A stretch of DNA of 64,000 nt from Erythrocercus mccallii (GCA_013397435.1 VZRG01000766.1:248001-312000), one strand, 5' to 3'. Shown: positions 36,401 through 50,734, counted from the stretch's first letter. Translations and numbers: made by a program. Notes: generated from the letters alone by a model not told the origin.

Positions 36401-38627
36401 GTAATTCATCTTTGTAACTGCATGAAAAGTACAATTGCATACAATTTCTATCCCCTACTGTCCTTCTCTTCAGATTTGCTGCATTTGTAAATTCCTTCAA
36501 ACACCATAAGAGTTCACAGAAAGGCATGTGAATATTGGAGACATCATTTCTTCTTTAGTCAGTTCACAATACAAATTAAACAGTGCCCCACTGACTCTTA
36601 GCCTCTCACAGTCCTTCACAAAGTTTCCAATGAAACCACCAAGATCCTTACATTTCCAACATGACTTTACAATAAAAATAATTTACAGTAACATTGAAAG
36701 ATACATTAAAAGGGGAAAAAAAGTTGATTGCTTGTGCACTTTATTTGATAGCAACATCATTCTGCAAGCAGTGCTGACAGTACTGTCACTACATGTGAGA
36801 TTTTAGGGAAATGAAGAAAAACACGTACCGCTGACTCCATGTCAAATTCGTATCTTTAAAAATGTCAGGCTATGCAGGACAACCAAAGAGACAATTGTGA
36901 ATAAAATTCTACTCTGAAAGAGATCTCACAAGACAAGGAAGCTCCCAGCAATCAATGCAAAGCTCCTTGCCCTGCAATACAGCTCCTTCTTTCATTGGAG
37001 ATGGTAGAAGAAAAGGTTTGGTGGATGTTTCCAATGCACGCAGTTTATATACAAGTACTGTCAGCTGTATTTTAATGTCAACTGCAAGCAAGTCAATCCC
37101 AGTTCACCACGTCCCTTTCCTTGCTCCAAGAATCTCTAAGCCAACATCCATCTATCTTCACTGCCTCTGAATAAATGCCATGGATTGATTAGAAAACAGG
37201 TGAGTCAATTAACAGTAAACTGTGCAGTGCTCTACAACTAACTGCATTACATCATGAGATACCTGTCATTTTTATGAACAGAAATTTTAAAATTGGATAG
37301 TCTACATCTGGGCTTTTATATCAAGGATTTTGTAACTAGAGATAGTCAGATTATGCTGGGACTTTTTCGTACCGGGCTCTATTTAAGCACACATTGTGAA
37401 TCTAAAGTGCTTTGTTCCAGCTGACAAACAAAGAAAAGGATCCTTTATTATTGCCTAACCTGAATATATTGAGAATACCATCCTAAAGCATACTGTTAGA
37501 GAGATTTTTTTTTTATTTGTGAGAGAAGTCACAAAGTAGTATAGATAATATAAGCAGTGCTCCACAAAGGTTTATCTTCATACTTTTAAAAGTCATGTTG
37601 CAAAAATGCAGAACAAAGCAGCACAAAGTCTAGGCTAAGGAACACCAATGAGTAGATGTAGAGTTGCTTTAAGTTGAAGTTTGAAAGAAAACAGCACAGA
37701 TTTTGAAGTGTGGTGTATATTATATTGTGCTATGTTTCCCAAGGACTACAACGGGGAAGACACCAGCTTGAAGTTCTGCTTAAGCCACCAGCTACAGATC
37801 AACACCATCAAAACAAAATGCAATCAGGCAACACTATCTCCCTTCTGCGGTAAGACACAGTGATGAAAAGGTATGAAATACTATTTCTTATTGATTGAGT
37901 ATTACACACAGAGAACTATAAAGAGAATACAAATGCGCACACTCAGCCCCAAAGCAATTGCTCTGAAAACCACAGTGGGGAGCTCTACAAGAAAACTTGA
38001 AGCTTCTAGAAACAAAAGGGGAAAGAGAAGATAAAATAAGTCTTTGTGGTAACAGAGCTGAAAACAGTACATTCATTCATTATGGATGAGTACCTGGATG
38101 CCAGAATTTAACTTTAGGTTAAAGTAATCTTTCTTCTGCCTCTCTTGTTCCCTGCATTCTCCTTCTTGAGCTTCCACAATACTGCTCAATGTTTGCTTGT
38201 ATTCCAGGTGCCCACTCTCATATTTAACAGTCTACATAATCTCAAATGTATAAATCAAATTTCATTGTTTCTCCCTTATTCCCAGTGCTCAAGAACTAAA
38301 AATTTACCATCAAATTAAGCTGATAGCCTTCCACAAGCACTCTGCAGCAGTAGATGCAAAACCAAAAACTGTTATAAAATTATATAAAAAAAGGAAAATT
38401 AAAAATAGCAAATAAAAAATGCTAACTTAGTTCAGCCTAGCCAGTTTTCGAATTTCTACCATCCATCACTGTTCCAGCACACAGAAGTTACACTGTTTTG
38501 CTTTATACAGTAAAGGCCATATCCTAAGAAATCAAGCAATAGGAGAGAACGGTTTGCAACATTTGTCATTTGCTCTCAGACTATTTTGACTGTCAAAACA
38601 AAAAATGGATTCATAAATGCTAGAATG

Positions 38628-38835
38628 TCACAGAATCATGCAGTGGTTTGAGTTGGAAGGGACCTTTAAGATTGTCTAGTCCAACCCAAATGCAATAAAT
38701 TTGGAGTATCTTCAGGAGTATCTTCAACTAGATCAGGTTGCTCAGAGCCCCAGCCAGCCTGACCTTCAGTGTCGCTGTTCCAGTGTTTCAAGCACACTCA
38801 CTGTAAAAAATTTCTGCCTTGTATCTAGTCAGATG
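38628..38835 (-). mobile_element. CR1 LINE fragment, short
   Basis: CACAGAATCATGCAGTGG, GAGTTGGAAGGGACC and TCTAGTCCAACC are diagnostic of the CR1 3' end read from its complement, so the element is on the minus strand. About 200 bp remain. It contains a 12-bp tandem duplication, GGAGTATCTTCA twice at 38703-38726. Confidence 0.92.
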
Positions 38836-40900
38836 CAGTAATTTCCACCAGGAAATTATTGCACCAGGAATCAGAATTCAATGGCAAAGAAAATCATTTA
38901 AACACAGAATAGCTGCTGACTGTTAGTATTTGGTGACTGGTTTCCTGCCCTTCCATTTGAACTTGGCCTTATTAATCAATTCCCCCTTAGCAATTCATGG
39001 GTATCCTTACATCCCAGTTTCTCCCCTCATTGTTTCTGTCCCTTGATCCTCTTCCCTTCCCACATCTACCAGCTAGCATCTGCTTCTCTAGTCTTCTTCC
39101 TTTTCCAAAACCAGAAAAAATACAATTTTTTAGCTATCTGACTTGCACCTACAGTTTATTTCGCTTACATATACAAATACTAAGCTCTTGTCTATTTCCT
39201 ACATACTATCTTCAACATTGCTTTCACAAGTCTGTTTTTGGTACCAAAGCATAAACACAAAACAATTTAAATAATTTTGGGCAGTGGAAATGTAGTTGGA
39301 TCCTGCAACTTCCTTTGGAAGGCAAAGAAAAAAAATATCAAATGTAAAAGCTGCATACCCTTTTCTAATTTTTCCCTCCGGAAATTAATCTCAAGCACAC
39401 TTTGTCCTATTGATACTGAATTTCAAAACATCCTGCATTCCTGACATTCCCAAAATGTCACCAAAATCTCTAAAAAACCCTGAAAGTTTGTGTGGCTCTG
39501 AGCACTGCATGAAGTGAACTTCTCTGAAGAAAGAGAGTCTCAGGCTGAACTGGATCAAAGCCACCTATCTCACTGCAATAACCTCAGAAGAGGCATTTCC
39601 TTTGCTATCAAGCCATACTTCTTGTTGGCAGCTTCTTATTAGCTTAAGCAGGTTCTTATTGTAAAACTTAGTTGTGTTTTGTTGATCTGATGACTCCGAG
39701 AGAGAAAGAGATCTCCCTGAAAGAGATCTCTACCAACACATCATGGCATTGGGACACTCAATGTCACCACCACGTTCAGCCTGTCACAGAGGCTTCCAGA
39801 AACAACAAAGGTAGCAATTTTGTCAAGCTTAGTCCTGGAGCTGCCCAAATTCCACCACCAGGGAAAAAGAACAGAACAACTAAATACAAGGCAGGCAACC
39901 ACCCCACACTACGTGAGGTAGGGTTAGAAGATGATGAAAAGCTTAGATGATTTGCTTAAGAAATCCAACATTCTACAAACAAAGCAGTGTAAGAATATAT
40001 CAAAATTCTCTGTTTACCCATCCTCATTCATCCAGCAGTACTTTATCAGAATTTTTTTGCGGAATTATCAACAGCTCAGTAGTATTACAGGAAGAAAAAC
40101 AACAATTAAAGAGTTGTTTGATTTCCCTATGAGACTCCAACAAAACAATGTGTCTGCTCTGCATTGAAAAGATTGACATGAACACATGAAAGGAATTAGC
40201 ATACAAAACCTCAGCAACATAGGTATATTTTCCTTATTGCTGGTTCCCATAAGCCTCACAAAACACTGGATGCTAACCAAAATATCACAGAAACCCGCAA
40301 ATCACCCCCAAAGAAAAGGAAATCCCATGAGTAGTTACAGGCATAATGAAGATGGGCCATCTAGAAATAGTAATTTTTCTTAGTCCATAGTTTCTTTTTA
40401 TGCATCTACACATACCTATATTTTAAGGCAAAGAAAAAACATTTAGGATGTAACATTGGCATGGTGTTCATGGAATGGGTTGGTTCTGCCATGCCTGTGC
40501 CAGGTGGCTTCAAGTCACACTGGGTACTCCCCCATGAACACCAATTCTACAGTGCTGCATTACCAATAACCTTATTTCTTTCAGATTCTAGGTCCTCAGT
40601 CTGTAAAAACACAGATAGCAACAATTGCTCCATAGGGGCCTCATTAGGCTTAATTAACACCTGTGTGAGATCTTCAGATAAAAGGATAGGTGTAATTACA
40701 CAATCTGAACTGCTCCTTGCATAAGAAGCCCTGTATTAAGGCTTTCTTAATTTGAGCTTTGCACACTGCTCCATATAAACAACTCTCACCCACTGGAGTC
40801 ACCTCCTAATCTTCTCATTTCAGAAGCAGATAAAGCCCATCATCTTTCCTGTTTTAACAAATGGGATCCTGGAGTTTTTTTTTTTAATCATTATTCCCCA

Positions 40901-40955
40901 CCTTCCTTCCTTCCTTCCTTCCTTCCTTCCTTCCTTCCTTCCTTCCTTCCTTCCT
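40901..40955. repeat. (CCTT)n microsatellite, (GGAA)n on the DISC1 strand
   Basis: Thirteen perfect CCTT units and a partial one follow a T run and a pyrimidine-rich leader. On the transcribed-sense minus strand this is a tandem GGAA array. Confidence 0.97.
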
Positions 40956-43900
40956 CACACACACTTTAACCTTTTACATTTACAATATTCCTTTCATCCT
41001 GGCTCTGAGCTCCTGGAAGTGTTTCAGGTGTAAGAACTACTCCTCAAGCACACTGGACAGCAGGTAGAGCTGCACAGGAGGTCAGCAGAGATCAGCACAG
41101 GGAAGAACAAAGGCTCCCTAAGGAAGTTCCACAGCTCTTTAACTCTATTTGGTGCCCTTCAGCAAAGCAGTTATGAACGAGACAACGCCCCATCAACCAC
41201 GAAATGCAACCAGAGGCCTGGCTAGACTGTGTTCACAGAGGAACAGCAGCGACCACCCAATGACAGCCACTGCAAGAAGTCCAACCTCCTCCAGCATGCA
41301 GATCCGCAGAAGAGCCTCTCAAACGTCCAACCTGAGTGGAATGCAGCAGTGCCAAGGCACATTCACTGGTCTTCACAGTTCAAGCTACAAGACCTGAAAA
41401 TCTTACATTCAAGCTCAGTGCCTTACACAGTATGAGCTCATGAAGTGTCTCTGCTTCCAGCAGCACCCCCCCCACCCCGTTCAGCAGAGCCTCCAGAGGC
41501 TGGAATTGAAAGCTGCCAGACCAGTGTCTGTGTTGACAGAGCCAGGTGGGAAAGGGAAAGAGGAGCAAAGTGGGACTCTGATGGACACACAGCTAGAACT
41601 GGAGCTTGGGAAGAGGGACTTCAATATTGCCATGCTCTCCAGAAGGGGCTCAGAAAAGCAGGTGCTCCAGAAAGAATGAGAGAGCTGTCATTTTTATAGG
41701 AACCTACATACAAAAGACAGAACTCATTTCAAGTGTGATCCTGTTGTAGAACCCAGAACTGCAGCTCACCAGAAGCAGGTTCTGCTTCCAGCCCCTGCAG
41801 CACATCTCCTGCAAGCACATAAAGTAAATGCATTAAAGCCTGCTATCTTTTGTGGCATGCATTAGCTACAAATGAAAACTTTGCATGAAAATAGTTTTTG
41901 TTATCATACAGCTTCACATTAAGTAATCTCTGCTTTCTTTGTGAGATACAATCAAATAGCATTGCCACATTTTCAAATATTGCTATGAATTTCACTCTGT
42001 GCCAATATACTCACACAGCCTGTTTTACCACAGCAAAATAAACATTTCTATCCAGCCTTCCACCTTGACTCTGTCCAGCAACATCCTCTGCTACTGAAAT
42101 TGTTTGAACAGATTGTCTTTGAAGTAAAAATATGTTAATGTATCTCTTGTTAACAGCAACCTCTATAAACACCTAATTATTTTTCCCCTTCCAAATACCT
42201 CCTGCAAATGCAACAGAAGAGAGCTGAGCTGCTTTCCCCTCCCACACCCATTCAGCTTCTTTTTACTGTACCTCAACGGACAGCTTAAGAAGAACTGCGG
42301 TAAAATATGCAGATCAGACAGATGGCATTTGCTGATCTTTTCTCAGTCCTGCTGCTCAGTGGCTTTAAAAAGCCACAATAATTCATTACTTAGGTAGTCT
42401 CAGGTAGACCCTGAGCTCCACTACAACTTTTTCTTATTCATTTTGGAGGTAGAATTATTTTATTTACAGGAAGTATCAGAGCTTTCCACCAGAGCAGAAA
42501 GAGATACTGGATTAGAACAAGACATCTGAAATAACTGACTTTTGGTCTTGGTTTTTAGGTTTCTCCTCAAAAAGCACAATCCTCTCTCTACTTTATTTTA
42601 ACAGATGTGAAGAGCAGCTAGCATCTGCAGTTCTAGCTGGAGCAGTGGGGCAGGATGGTTTGGTTCTCTTTTTATGGTTCTTTTTATGCTACCCACCACC
42701 CTCACTCTACAGTGTGCTTAAAGCTCTCCCCACTCCTCCCCACAACCAGAACATCTCTCTTCCCAAATTATATCAGGCCATTATTTCTCTAATACATTAA
42801 TAAATAACCAAGAAAGCTATTATACACATATACACACACGTGTGGCCATCCTCTTGAAAGACATGGTTTCCTTGTCATACACTGAAAACTGTTTATCTTC
42901 TATTCCTCTTTTCTTTTTATAAAATAAATAGCAAGATTAAAATACAGAAAACCACTGTTATTTGGTTACAGAGCAGTGCAGAAATAAAAAGATAAGCCAA
43001 TAGATTTTACTCTGAAATATCATTGTTTGATAAGGCTTACTGGGATATCAGTGAATCAGCACTCAAATTTAGGCAGCGGTCATTCCTAAGCAAGTTGTTC
43101 CTTAGTGATAAAAGACATGCAAATAACTTTTATCATATTATTTACTAAAGTCTCTACATTTCCACACATAACAGCTTCCAAACAATAAGCTCCCGTCAAG
43201 TTAGTGTTCCATCAAATCTGTCAATTGCAACTCATTTAGCGCTACAGGACAAGCTGACACACTGCATAAAGGTCAAGTGGAAAAATGTCCCTTCCACTAC
43301 ATCAGTGTCTAGATTGGTAAAGGTCACTCCATCCAATAATTGCTACTACAGAAAATAACTTTGTTGTAATCTACATCATAGAGGGGAAAAAAAAAAGCAA
43401 AAGAGTTCAAGTACTTCATTTTTCCCCAAGACATGACAAACTAACATTACTGTCATTTCATGACTGGAGTTCAGTGGGCTCTGGAGTATTTAATTAGAAC
43501 TCAAAGGACTGCAAGTGATGATACACCCATTTTATGGACAGCTCACCTGAAGCAGACTGAAATAGCCTGCCTAAAGTTAAAACAGCAAAAAGCAAATATG
43601 ATTATGTAGACTGCAACAAAACAAAAAAGGAAATCTGTTGTGGGTTTGGGTTTTTTCTTTCTTTTAGCTCCCTATTCCTGTTTTATCAAAACCATTTCCT
43701 TCTTCAAAAAGTAGCACTTAATCTTTTGTAACATCACAGTATGTTGTAAAATATAAAATTATCATATACAAGTACAGAAATTAGCATCAAGTCACCTTAA
43801 TGCTGGAGCTGAAAACCTAAGGCTAAGTGATCAAAACCCCAGCCTACACAAACACATGACCCTTGTCACCCAGGGAGGCCTGGAGCTGTGTTGTGCAATG

Positions 43901-44414
43901 ATGGAAGAGAAGGGAAAGGAAGATGTTCAGGCTCTCCTCATCTCACTACATCCCTCCACCACTCAATTCATCCACAACTCAGTTTATTCTCAGCATCCAT
44001 TACTAACAAAAGATTAAAAATTCAACACTGTTGTTTAAGATTCAGATCCTGTATCATCAAGACAAGTTTGGAAGAAATTTGGCAGTTACTGGGAAGAGTG
44101 GTAGAAATATTTTAGAGTCAACTCTAAAACAAGCAAAAAAAATCATGCAATCAATGCCTTGACTGTAAGCACTGGGTTTCCAGATTTAGTGCAAAGCTGG
44201 TTAGGTCTTATTAGACTTTCCAGATATTAGTTGAATAGAACTAAAAATTGCCTGCATCCTAAACAAGCTTTGGATTAAAACAAAAAGAAATAACATTCTG
44301 TCAAAGAAAAAACTTAACCAGAGACAGCTGCAACTCTGTCCCTAAGATATAGAATAAACATTAACTACCTGAATGTTACAAATGAAAAATCACCAATCCA
44401 AATTTAATGAAAAA

Positions 44415-44980
44415 TGAAATGGTTTTATTGATTACAATTTCAGATAAATTTGGATAATAGAAAAATGAGCCAACGAATCCCAATATCCCAAGGTGCTGGC
44501 CCGGGGATCGGCACCTGGTGTCACAGAGTCCACGTCAAAGCGACACCCTCTCTGAGAAAACGAAGACATGTGTTCTGCGGTGGGGTTTTATACTGTTCTT
44601 CATAGCCTGGGGCTAAGGTGTACAGTGTAGAAAATAGCTTCTTTTGGTGGAGATGAAGTCATCTGTAACCGGTTTGAAGTGAGCCAGGGTGTTTCCAGGT
44701 TTCGGGCAGAGTCTGTTTTTGTTTCCATGAGGACCATACTTGAGGCTTGACAATAGCCTTGATAGCTGGTCCCTGGACACAGATTGCTGGCCGCTCAAAG
44801 CTGAGTGTCGTTATTGTTCTGCTTTTGGAACGCCAATTAGCACTTCTCTGTTTGGTGAATAGAGTGCGATGGGCTGCGCCTCACCCATCTGCCGCTGCTG
44901 CTTGTAACTTGTGAGCTTTTCTGGGAAAGCCAGACTTTATACAGACACTATTTCATACAATTTAACAAAGCATTATTACA
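44415..44980 (-). mobile_element. Probable solo LTR, CpG-containing
   Basis: This block is GC- and CpG-richer than the flanking intron. On the minus strand it has a TATAAAA box (44586-44592) and an AATAAA signal (44424-44429), in the order and spacing of an LTR. Suggested ends are TGTAATAATGC on the minus strand (44980) and ...CATTTCA (44415), giving 566 bp; both sides are flanked by AAAA, which is too simple to prove a target-site duplication. Several short ORFs (for example 44613-44798) lie in it and are not genes. Confidence 0.7.
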
Positions 44981-45994
44981 AAAATAACTTAGCACGAATT
45001 ACATCATAGATTCACCTATAACACTGAATATTTCCAGAATGAGACTAAAGGAAATTAAATTACCAGTAACAACACAATCAGACCATCCCATCAAGTAAGT
45101 ACTCTAAGGGATACAGTAACAGGTACTTGAAGCCACATACCCCTTGTCTATTAAAAAGAAAAATTCAGTATAGCACAGTAACATGTATCTCGTTTCATAG
45201 GTTTTTCACTTCCACAGGGAAGAGAAGCTGGAAGCTGGCAAAGGGACAGCGTGGCATTCTTCAGACCTCTGCAGTGCCACTTCAGCTGCCACACGCAAGA
45301 ATGGCAGTGATGTTTGTTTTACCCTCTGGCAGGTTTCCTAACTGTGTCAAATTCAAGTAGTTATTCAAATATACTCAATAACAACACTATCAAGACCTTA
45401 GAAAGCCACAATGGTTTAGTCAGTGACAAGCACAATGAATGATGGCAGCATCAGAATGTTAGGCTGCAAGCTGCTGCAGTAAAGAAAATCCAAAAGAAAA
45501 CAGCTCCTCAGTAAGAGACAAAATACAGTTTTAAAGATTTTTAGGCTAATGAAGCACAGTTTGATCAATGTCCCTCAATGTGTAGATGCAGTTACAGTAC
45601 CTCTAACTGCATTGACACAAAGCAATATTCTGGAGAATACCACCCACCACTCCCATTCTGGAAGAAGCTACTTGTTTACTTGGAAGCTTCAGCATCAAAT
45701 AGATGCATATTGTGTAAATAAAATTTGCCCTTGGCCTGCTGTCTCCTGTCTGAAGAAGTGAAAGCTTATGGATCCAGAACCTAAATATAAAGAATCTGAT
45801 ATCCACTGAAGCCAGAGGGATTCTCAGATGCACAGGCTGGAGTGGTTACATGAGCCTCAGTTGCAGGAAAAAAAATAAATTTTGCTTTATAAAGGGCTAA
45901 AAAGAAAAGTTTACAGATGCTACCTTATACCTTTATTACCAGCACAAGTACATACAACAAAACACGGGCATATTACAGCAGCAGAAAAAACCAA

Positions 45995-46200
45995 AACAGT
46001 CTTGAAGTGACAGGAATTGCCAGACAAGATCAGACCAGGGTCCATCCAGCACAGGATCCTGCCTGCAGCAGTGACAACTGGATGTTTCAACACTTCAAAG
46101 GATGGGGAGAAAAGCCTACAGCACAGCCTGCCAGCCTCTGCAATACTGCACCCACCTCTGGAGCTGGGAAATCCTACAGACCTCTTTCAGCAAACTCCAG
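45995..46200. repeat. Possible old sauropsid interspersed repeat
   Basis: GACAAGATCAGACCAGGGTCCATCCAGC followed by ATCCTGCCTGCAGCAGTGAC resembles an ancient repeat shared by birds and other reptiles. The match is from memory, and the family name and limits are not certain. Confidence 0.4.
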
Positions 46201-46892
46201 GAATTACCAGGCTGCTATGTCTTATATTTAATGCAATTATGCTATGATGAACATTTAGAAATAAAACCTCAGACAAAATCCGTTCATGCCAACTTTCAAT
46301 AAAACTTTCCAGAAATAACTTTTTAAACACATTTAAGCAGAAGGTAAAATCAGGTTCAATAGGCAACGTGTCAAATACATGAAAGAGTACAATAAAAATG
46401 CAACAAAGTAATTGCATAAAGTTTCAAAGAAACTAAATTTCTAACAGTATTCTTCAAAAAAAATCTATTGTATACTTCTTTCTGTCTCACTGCATTACCT
46501 CCTACATTATATGCCAGTTACTGAGCTGCACCAATGATCAAAAGCCTTTGTTTTCTGAAAAAAAAAAATTCTACAGAAGGTCTCTCTGATGAGAACTTTG
46601 CACTGTCATCACATTCACCTTCTTCCTCCACTGTTATTAAACAAGATAATTAGCATAAAAGTAAAAAAAAGTGAGAAATAAATTCCATTATAAGCAGCAA
46701 AAACATGTCTTGTTCAGTTCAGGCATTCCTGGTCACTCCATTCAGTTTCACAGATTTTCCTTTGGAAGCGAAACAAAACCATTATTTGTTCTTGTACTTA
46801 ACATGACTCTTTAAATTGCATATTGTCTAAACAAAAGGTTAAGATATTCAGATATTAAGATATCCTCTAGCACTGTGGCTTCTTCTCCTTTC

Positions 46893-47414
46893 CTAGTTTG
46901 GCTTTATTGCTAAAACAGCATCTGCTGGGGCTGAATTAGCACAGTAGGAGCCCTGGCAACTCCTCATGGCCAAGGTTAGGGCAGTAAGTAAAGAGCTGTT
47001 GGACAGCCCTTTTGCCAGGAAGGGACCCCAAGCAGAACATTTCTGAATGAACAAGTACAAAACACCAGAGGACAAAATCCACCCAGAGACAGCAGCTCTG
47101 ACAGATCCGTATTTCCCACTGGTGTCACCCTGGTAATTAGCACTTCCTTGTCCACTATGGTCATCCCCACAGATTTGAGTAACAAGCAGCTGCTTATGCT
47201 TGGAAGCAGCTGAGCAATAAAGGAAGAGGCCATTTAAATACTGATGAAAAACCAAGCATGGCAAGAGCACCACCTGCACAAAGACTATGCACAGGCAGTT
47301 CAGCACTGAACACATCATAACACTGCTAAACATACCCCAGACCAACAGGATGTTTCTCAAACAGGTATTTGAGGCCAAATTAGGCTCCTCACCAACAGAA
47401 GGAAGCAGAATCAA
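46893..47414 (-). other. Unexplained 173-codon ORF in intron 3
   Basis: This is the longest minus-strand frame outside known features, on the DISC1 strand and next to a CR1 fragment (47412-47945). The translation has hydrophobic stretches (for example CSVLNCLCIVFVQVVLL) and cysteines but no domain I recognise, and no clear splice acceptor and donor frame it. It may be a chance open frame. Confidence 0.2.
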
Positions 47415-47945
47415 TGATAGAATGCCAGGTTGGAAGGTACCTCAGGGATCACCTGATCCAACCCCTCTTAGAGATGAACAGTCTAGACAAGACAGCCCAG
47501 GACCCCACCCAGCTGATCCTTAAAGGTATCCAACATTGGGAAATCCATCACTTCCCTAAGGAGATTATTCCACTGACTGATGGGTCTCATTGTGAAAAAT
47601 ATTCCTTGCATCCAACAGGTATTTCTCTAGGAGTAACTAGTACCCATTACTCCTTGTCTTTTCATGTGATTCCTTGCAAAAAAGGACTCCCTATCTTCTT
47701 TGTAGCCATCTTTTATATACGGGAACATGGTGATAAGGTCTCCCCCTAAGCCTTTTTTTCTAAAGGCTGAACAAACCCAGTTCTCTCAGCCTTTCCTCAC
47801 ACTGAAGGCTTCCAGTCCTCTGGTCATCTTTATGGTTCTTCTCTGGACCCTCTCCAGCCTGTCCACATCTTTTTTTGTGGAGCAGGGACCAAAACTGAAC
47901 TCAGTATTCCAGGTGTGGCCTGACAAGCCCTGAGTAAAGTGGGAA
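47412..47945 (-). mobile_element. CR1 LINE, 3' end fragment
   Basis: The left end (AATGCCAGGTTGGAAGG, TGATCCAACCCCTC) and the interior (CTGGACCCTCTCCAGCCTGTCC, AACTGAACTCAGTATTCCAGG) are complement-strand CR1 3' sequence, including the AGAACCC-type coding tail. The element lies on the minus strand, 5'-truncated. ORFs at 47287-47933 belong to it or are its shadows. Confidence 0.92.
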
Positions 47946-50734
47946 AAAGCTGTAAAGCAGGACAGTCATGAACTTCATGAGAGCTGGCAGTGATGAAATA
48001 TTCATTCAACTTTTTGACCTTACCCCAAGCTCCCAAAAACATTCTTTGATTGGAAATAAGCACAGCACCGGCTTCATCCTAACCTTCAAAAGAAGTCTGC
48101 AGCAGTTAGTTAATCTTGGCTGTGCAGAATATTAACATCAAGGAAGTCTATCTCTCTATTGCAAGTTGGTTTGGGTTGCTGCATTAAACCCCTTTGCATA
48201 GAAGGGATGACTGGTATTTTTTGCCACTTTTGGCTGACCCCAGTATCACTTGTCTATTTGCTTGGAAGCCAAGATGATAGATCTGCATGCTACACATCGC
48301 TTCAAAAAAGAGCTCCAGCTGTCAAGAGTCAATTGGTCTGCAGATGAGAACTGAGAAAAAAAATCTAGTATTTTACACTGTTTTCTTGATTTTTCCAAAG
48401 GTTATCCAGTATAGTTTGGTAAAGGGAGCCTTTCTGGTCACCTAACAGGGCTGTAAAAACGCTTTCTTTGCTTCCCCAAGGGTGCTTAAAAAGTTCTGCA
48501 CCCCAGGTAACATTCAGCAATATTTCTTCTAGGTAAGCATTAGGAACACTGTGTGCTGTTGCATTAAAAGACAGATAAATCTTGGATATTAAAAAGTATA
48601 AAGTGAAAGTAATCCTGGGCAGATGTGAAGTGTAATTTTGTAATGGATACGGGAAAAGAAATTAAGATTGTGTAAAAAAAGCATGAGAAAGAAGACACTC
48701 CTTAGGTCTACTAGGCATCAACTATACATACCTGAACAACCAACCATCCAAACAATTCTTTATATCTTCCTACAGACAAAGAAATGTGAACCCTAAAGGT
48801 ATCATGAAGGCCTTACATTAAAGAAACTCAAAAACTCTTCATCACTCTGGGCTAAGAACACAACAGCTTGTAGGATCCTGCTCCAGCACTGGGGAAGCCA
48901 CACAAGCCACTGACCTTCCCACTTCTGTTACAGAAAGAATGGATTTGGGGAAGTGTAGAGAAGGCCAGGCAGCACACTGAACTCCAGAGTAGAGAAGCTG
49001 GAGCACAGAAGTTCACTTTCCTAATGGAAATGGAGGAAATGTTGCCTCTTAGGAAAGGAGAGCCAGGAGTGTTTAGAATCAAGGAGAGCACACTTCCCTG
49101 AAGAACTAATTTTCCATCCCTCCTAACTTCAGAAATCAAAACTGATCTTGTAAGCAAACATTCAGTTCACTATTAGTTGCTCTTAGCATTCACTCTGGAC
49201 AATTAGAGGCATTGGCAAGGAGGTTCCTATTAAGGAATTGTACATTATAAAATAAAAGCAGAGAAAAAAGGGCTTCTAGACAAATTAAAACCAGGCACAG
49301 CATGCAAGGCAACCTTGGCCCCCGACCTCAGAGAGACAGGAGAAATGATGCTGTTTGCTTGCACCCAAGGGAGGCCAGGAAACGTGGCAAACATCACTAA
49401 TGGCACAGTCCCTACAGGAGCATACATGGAAGTACAAGAAACCTCTCAGAACAGGCCTGTTAAAGTCAAACTTCAAATTTGCTTCCTTCAAGCTACATCC
49501 CCGAAGATGCTTGTCCAGCAGAAGCAGCTACATTATCCCCCTGAAGGATTCCAGTCCTCACATGACGTACACCTCTTGCAGTCAGCACAGAACTGAGTAC
49601 TGGCTTGAACAGGAACTGAATTCATTGTTTTTCCCTCATCTGAGCAAAAGCAGAATTTTTCAGGACATTTTAACCAGCCAAAAAAGCTTTGTTTCACTTT
49701 TCTTGACATAATGACTATCCTTTTCCTACATTCAACAAACAAGTGTGTCACAAGTAAAGAAAGTAAGTCAAATACAGCTCAGCTGCTTTGCTGCCCACAC
49801 TGTTCCCAAGTAACTCCCATCTGTTTGCACTGGGGAGGCATTAGCCATTCACACACAGACAGGCAGCCTTGCCTTCTCCTTTCTTGATTGAAAAGCAAAG
49901 GACTTCTTGTCTTCTTTTTTTTTCCCCCCTCTGAGAGAAGCAATAACAATGGAATAATTTTAGCATTAAGGCTGCCCTTGTGTATTCAGCCAGAGTGGAT
50001 CAGTCAGTACACCACCTATAGGCAGGAAGAGCCTAAATATTTTGAAAGCAGGAGCAGGGCAGAGAGAAACCCCTCTTGTATAAAGTAAAGGGCAAGTTCA
50101 CTGAACAAGCCAAGTGGCAACAGTTCATGACGTGGGGAGTAAAGATTTGTTTCTCTGCCAGATTTCTCTCCTTCTCACTTGGAACTTCATGATTGTTTTC
50201 AAAAATGTTCCCCCCCCCAAAAAAAAAGCTGAGGCATTTAAATGAAATAACAGCATACTTATTCCTCATAATAAAGTCCTGGGAGGTACAAGTGGGGAAA
50301 TAAGCACCTGAGCCAGCAAATATAAAACTGCACACAACTCTGATTTCTCTACACGCAGACATGAACAAATTTGTGATGGCAGAATAATTATAGCAGAAAA
50401 TCAATCTAGTAGCAGTGCTTCTGCAGGCACATTGCTGTGAAACAAAACTAAGTTTTAATTCTGAAGTAATTCTACTTCAGATTTTTTTTTCCCCAAATAA
50501 TTCTTGTTTTTAGCCTCCTCGGTATCTTCAGCATTTCTTTCCCTGGAAAATCTTCAGCATTTTACACAACATTATGAATAGTTTTGGGTTTTTTTTACAA
50601 ATACATGTTGAGTCTTCTTACCTAGGTTCTGCAAGGCTAGTGACATAGCCTGACCCAAACCTCTTTTTTCAAAACTCTCACTATTTTCATTATTATTAGA
50701 CAGCACCAGAATAACCAGCTGTTAAAGCCTACCT

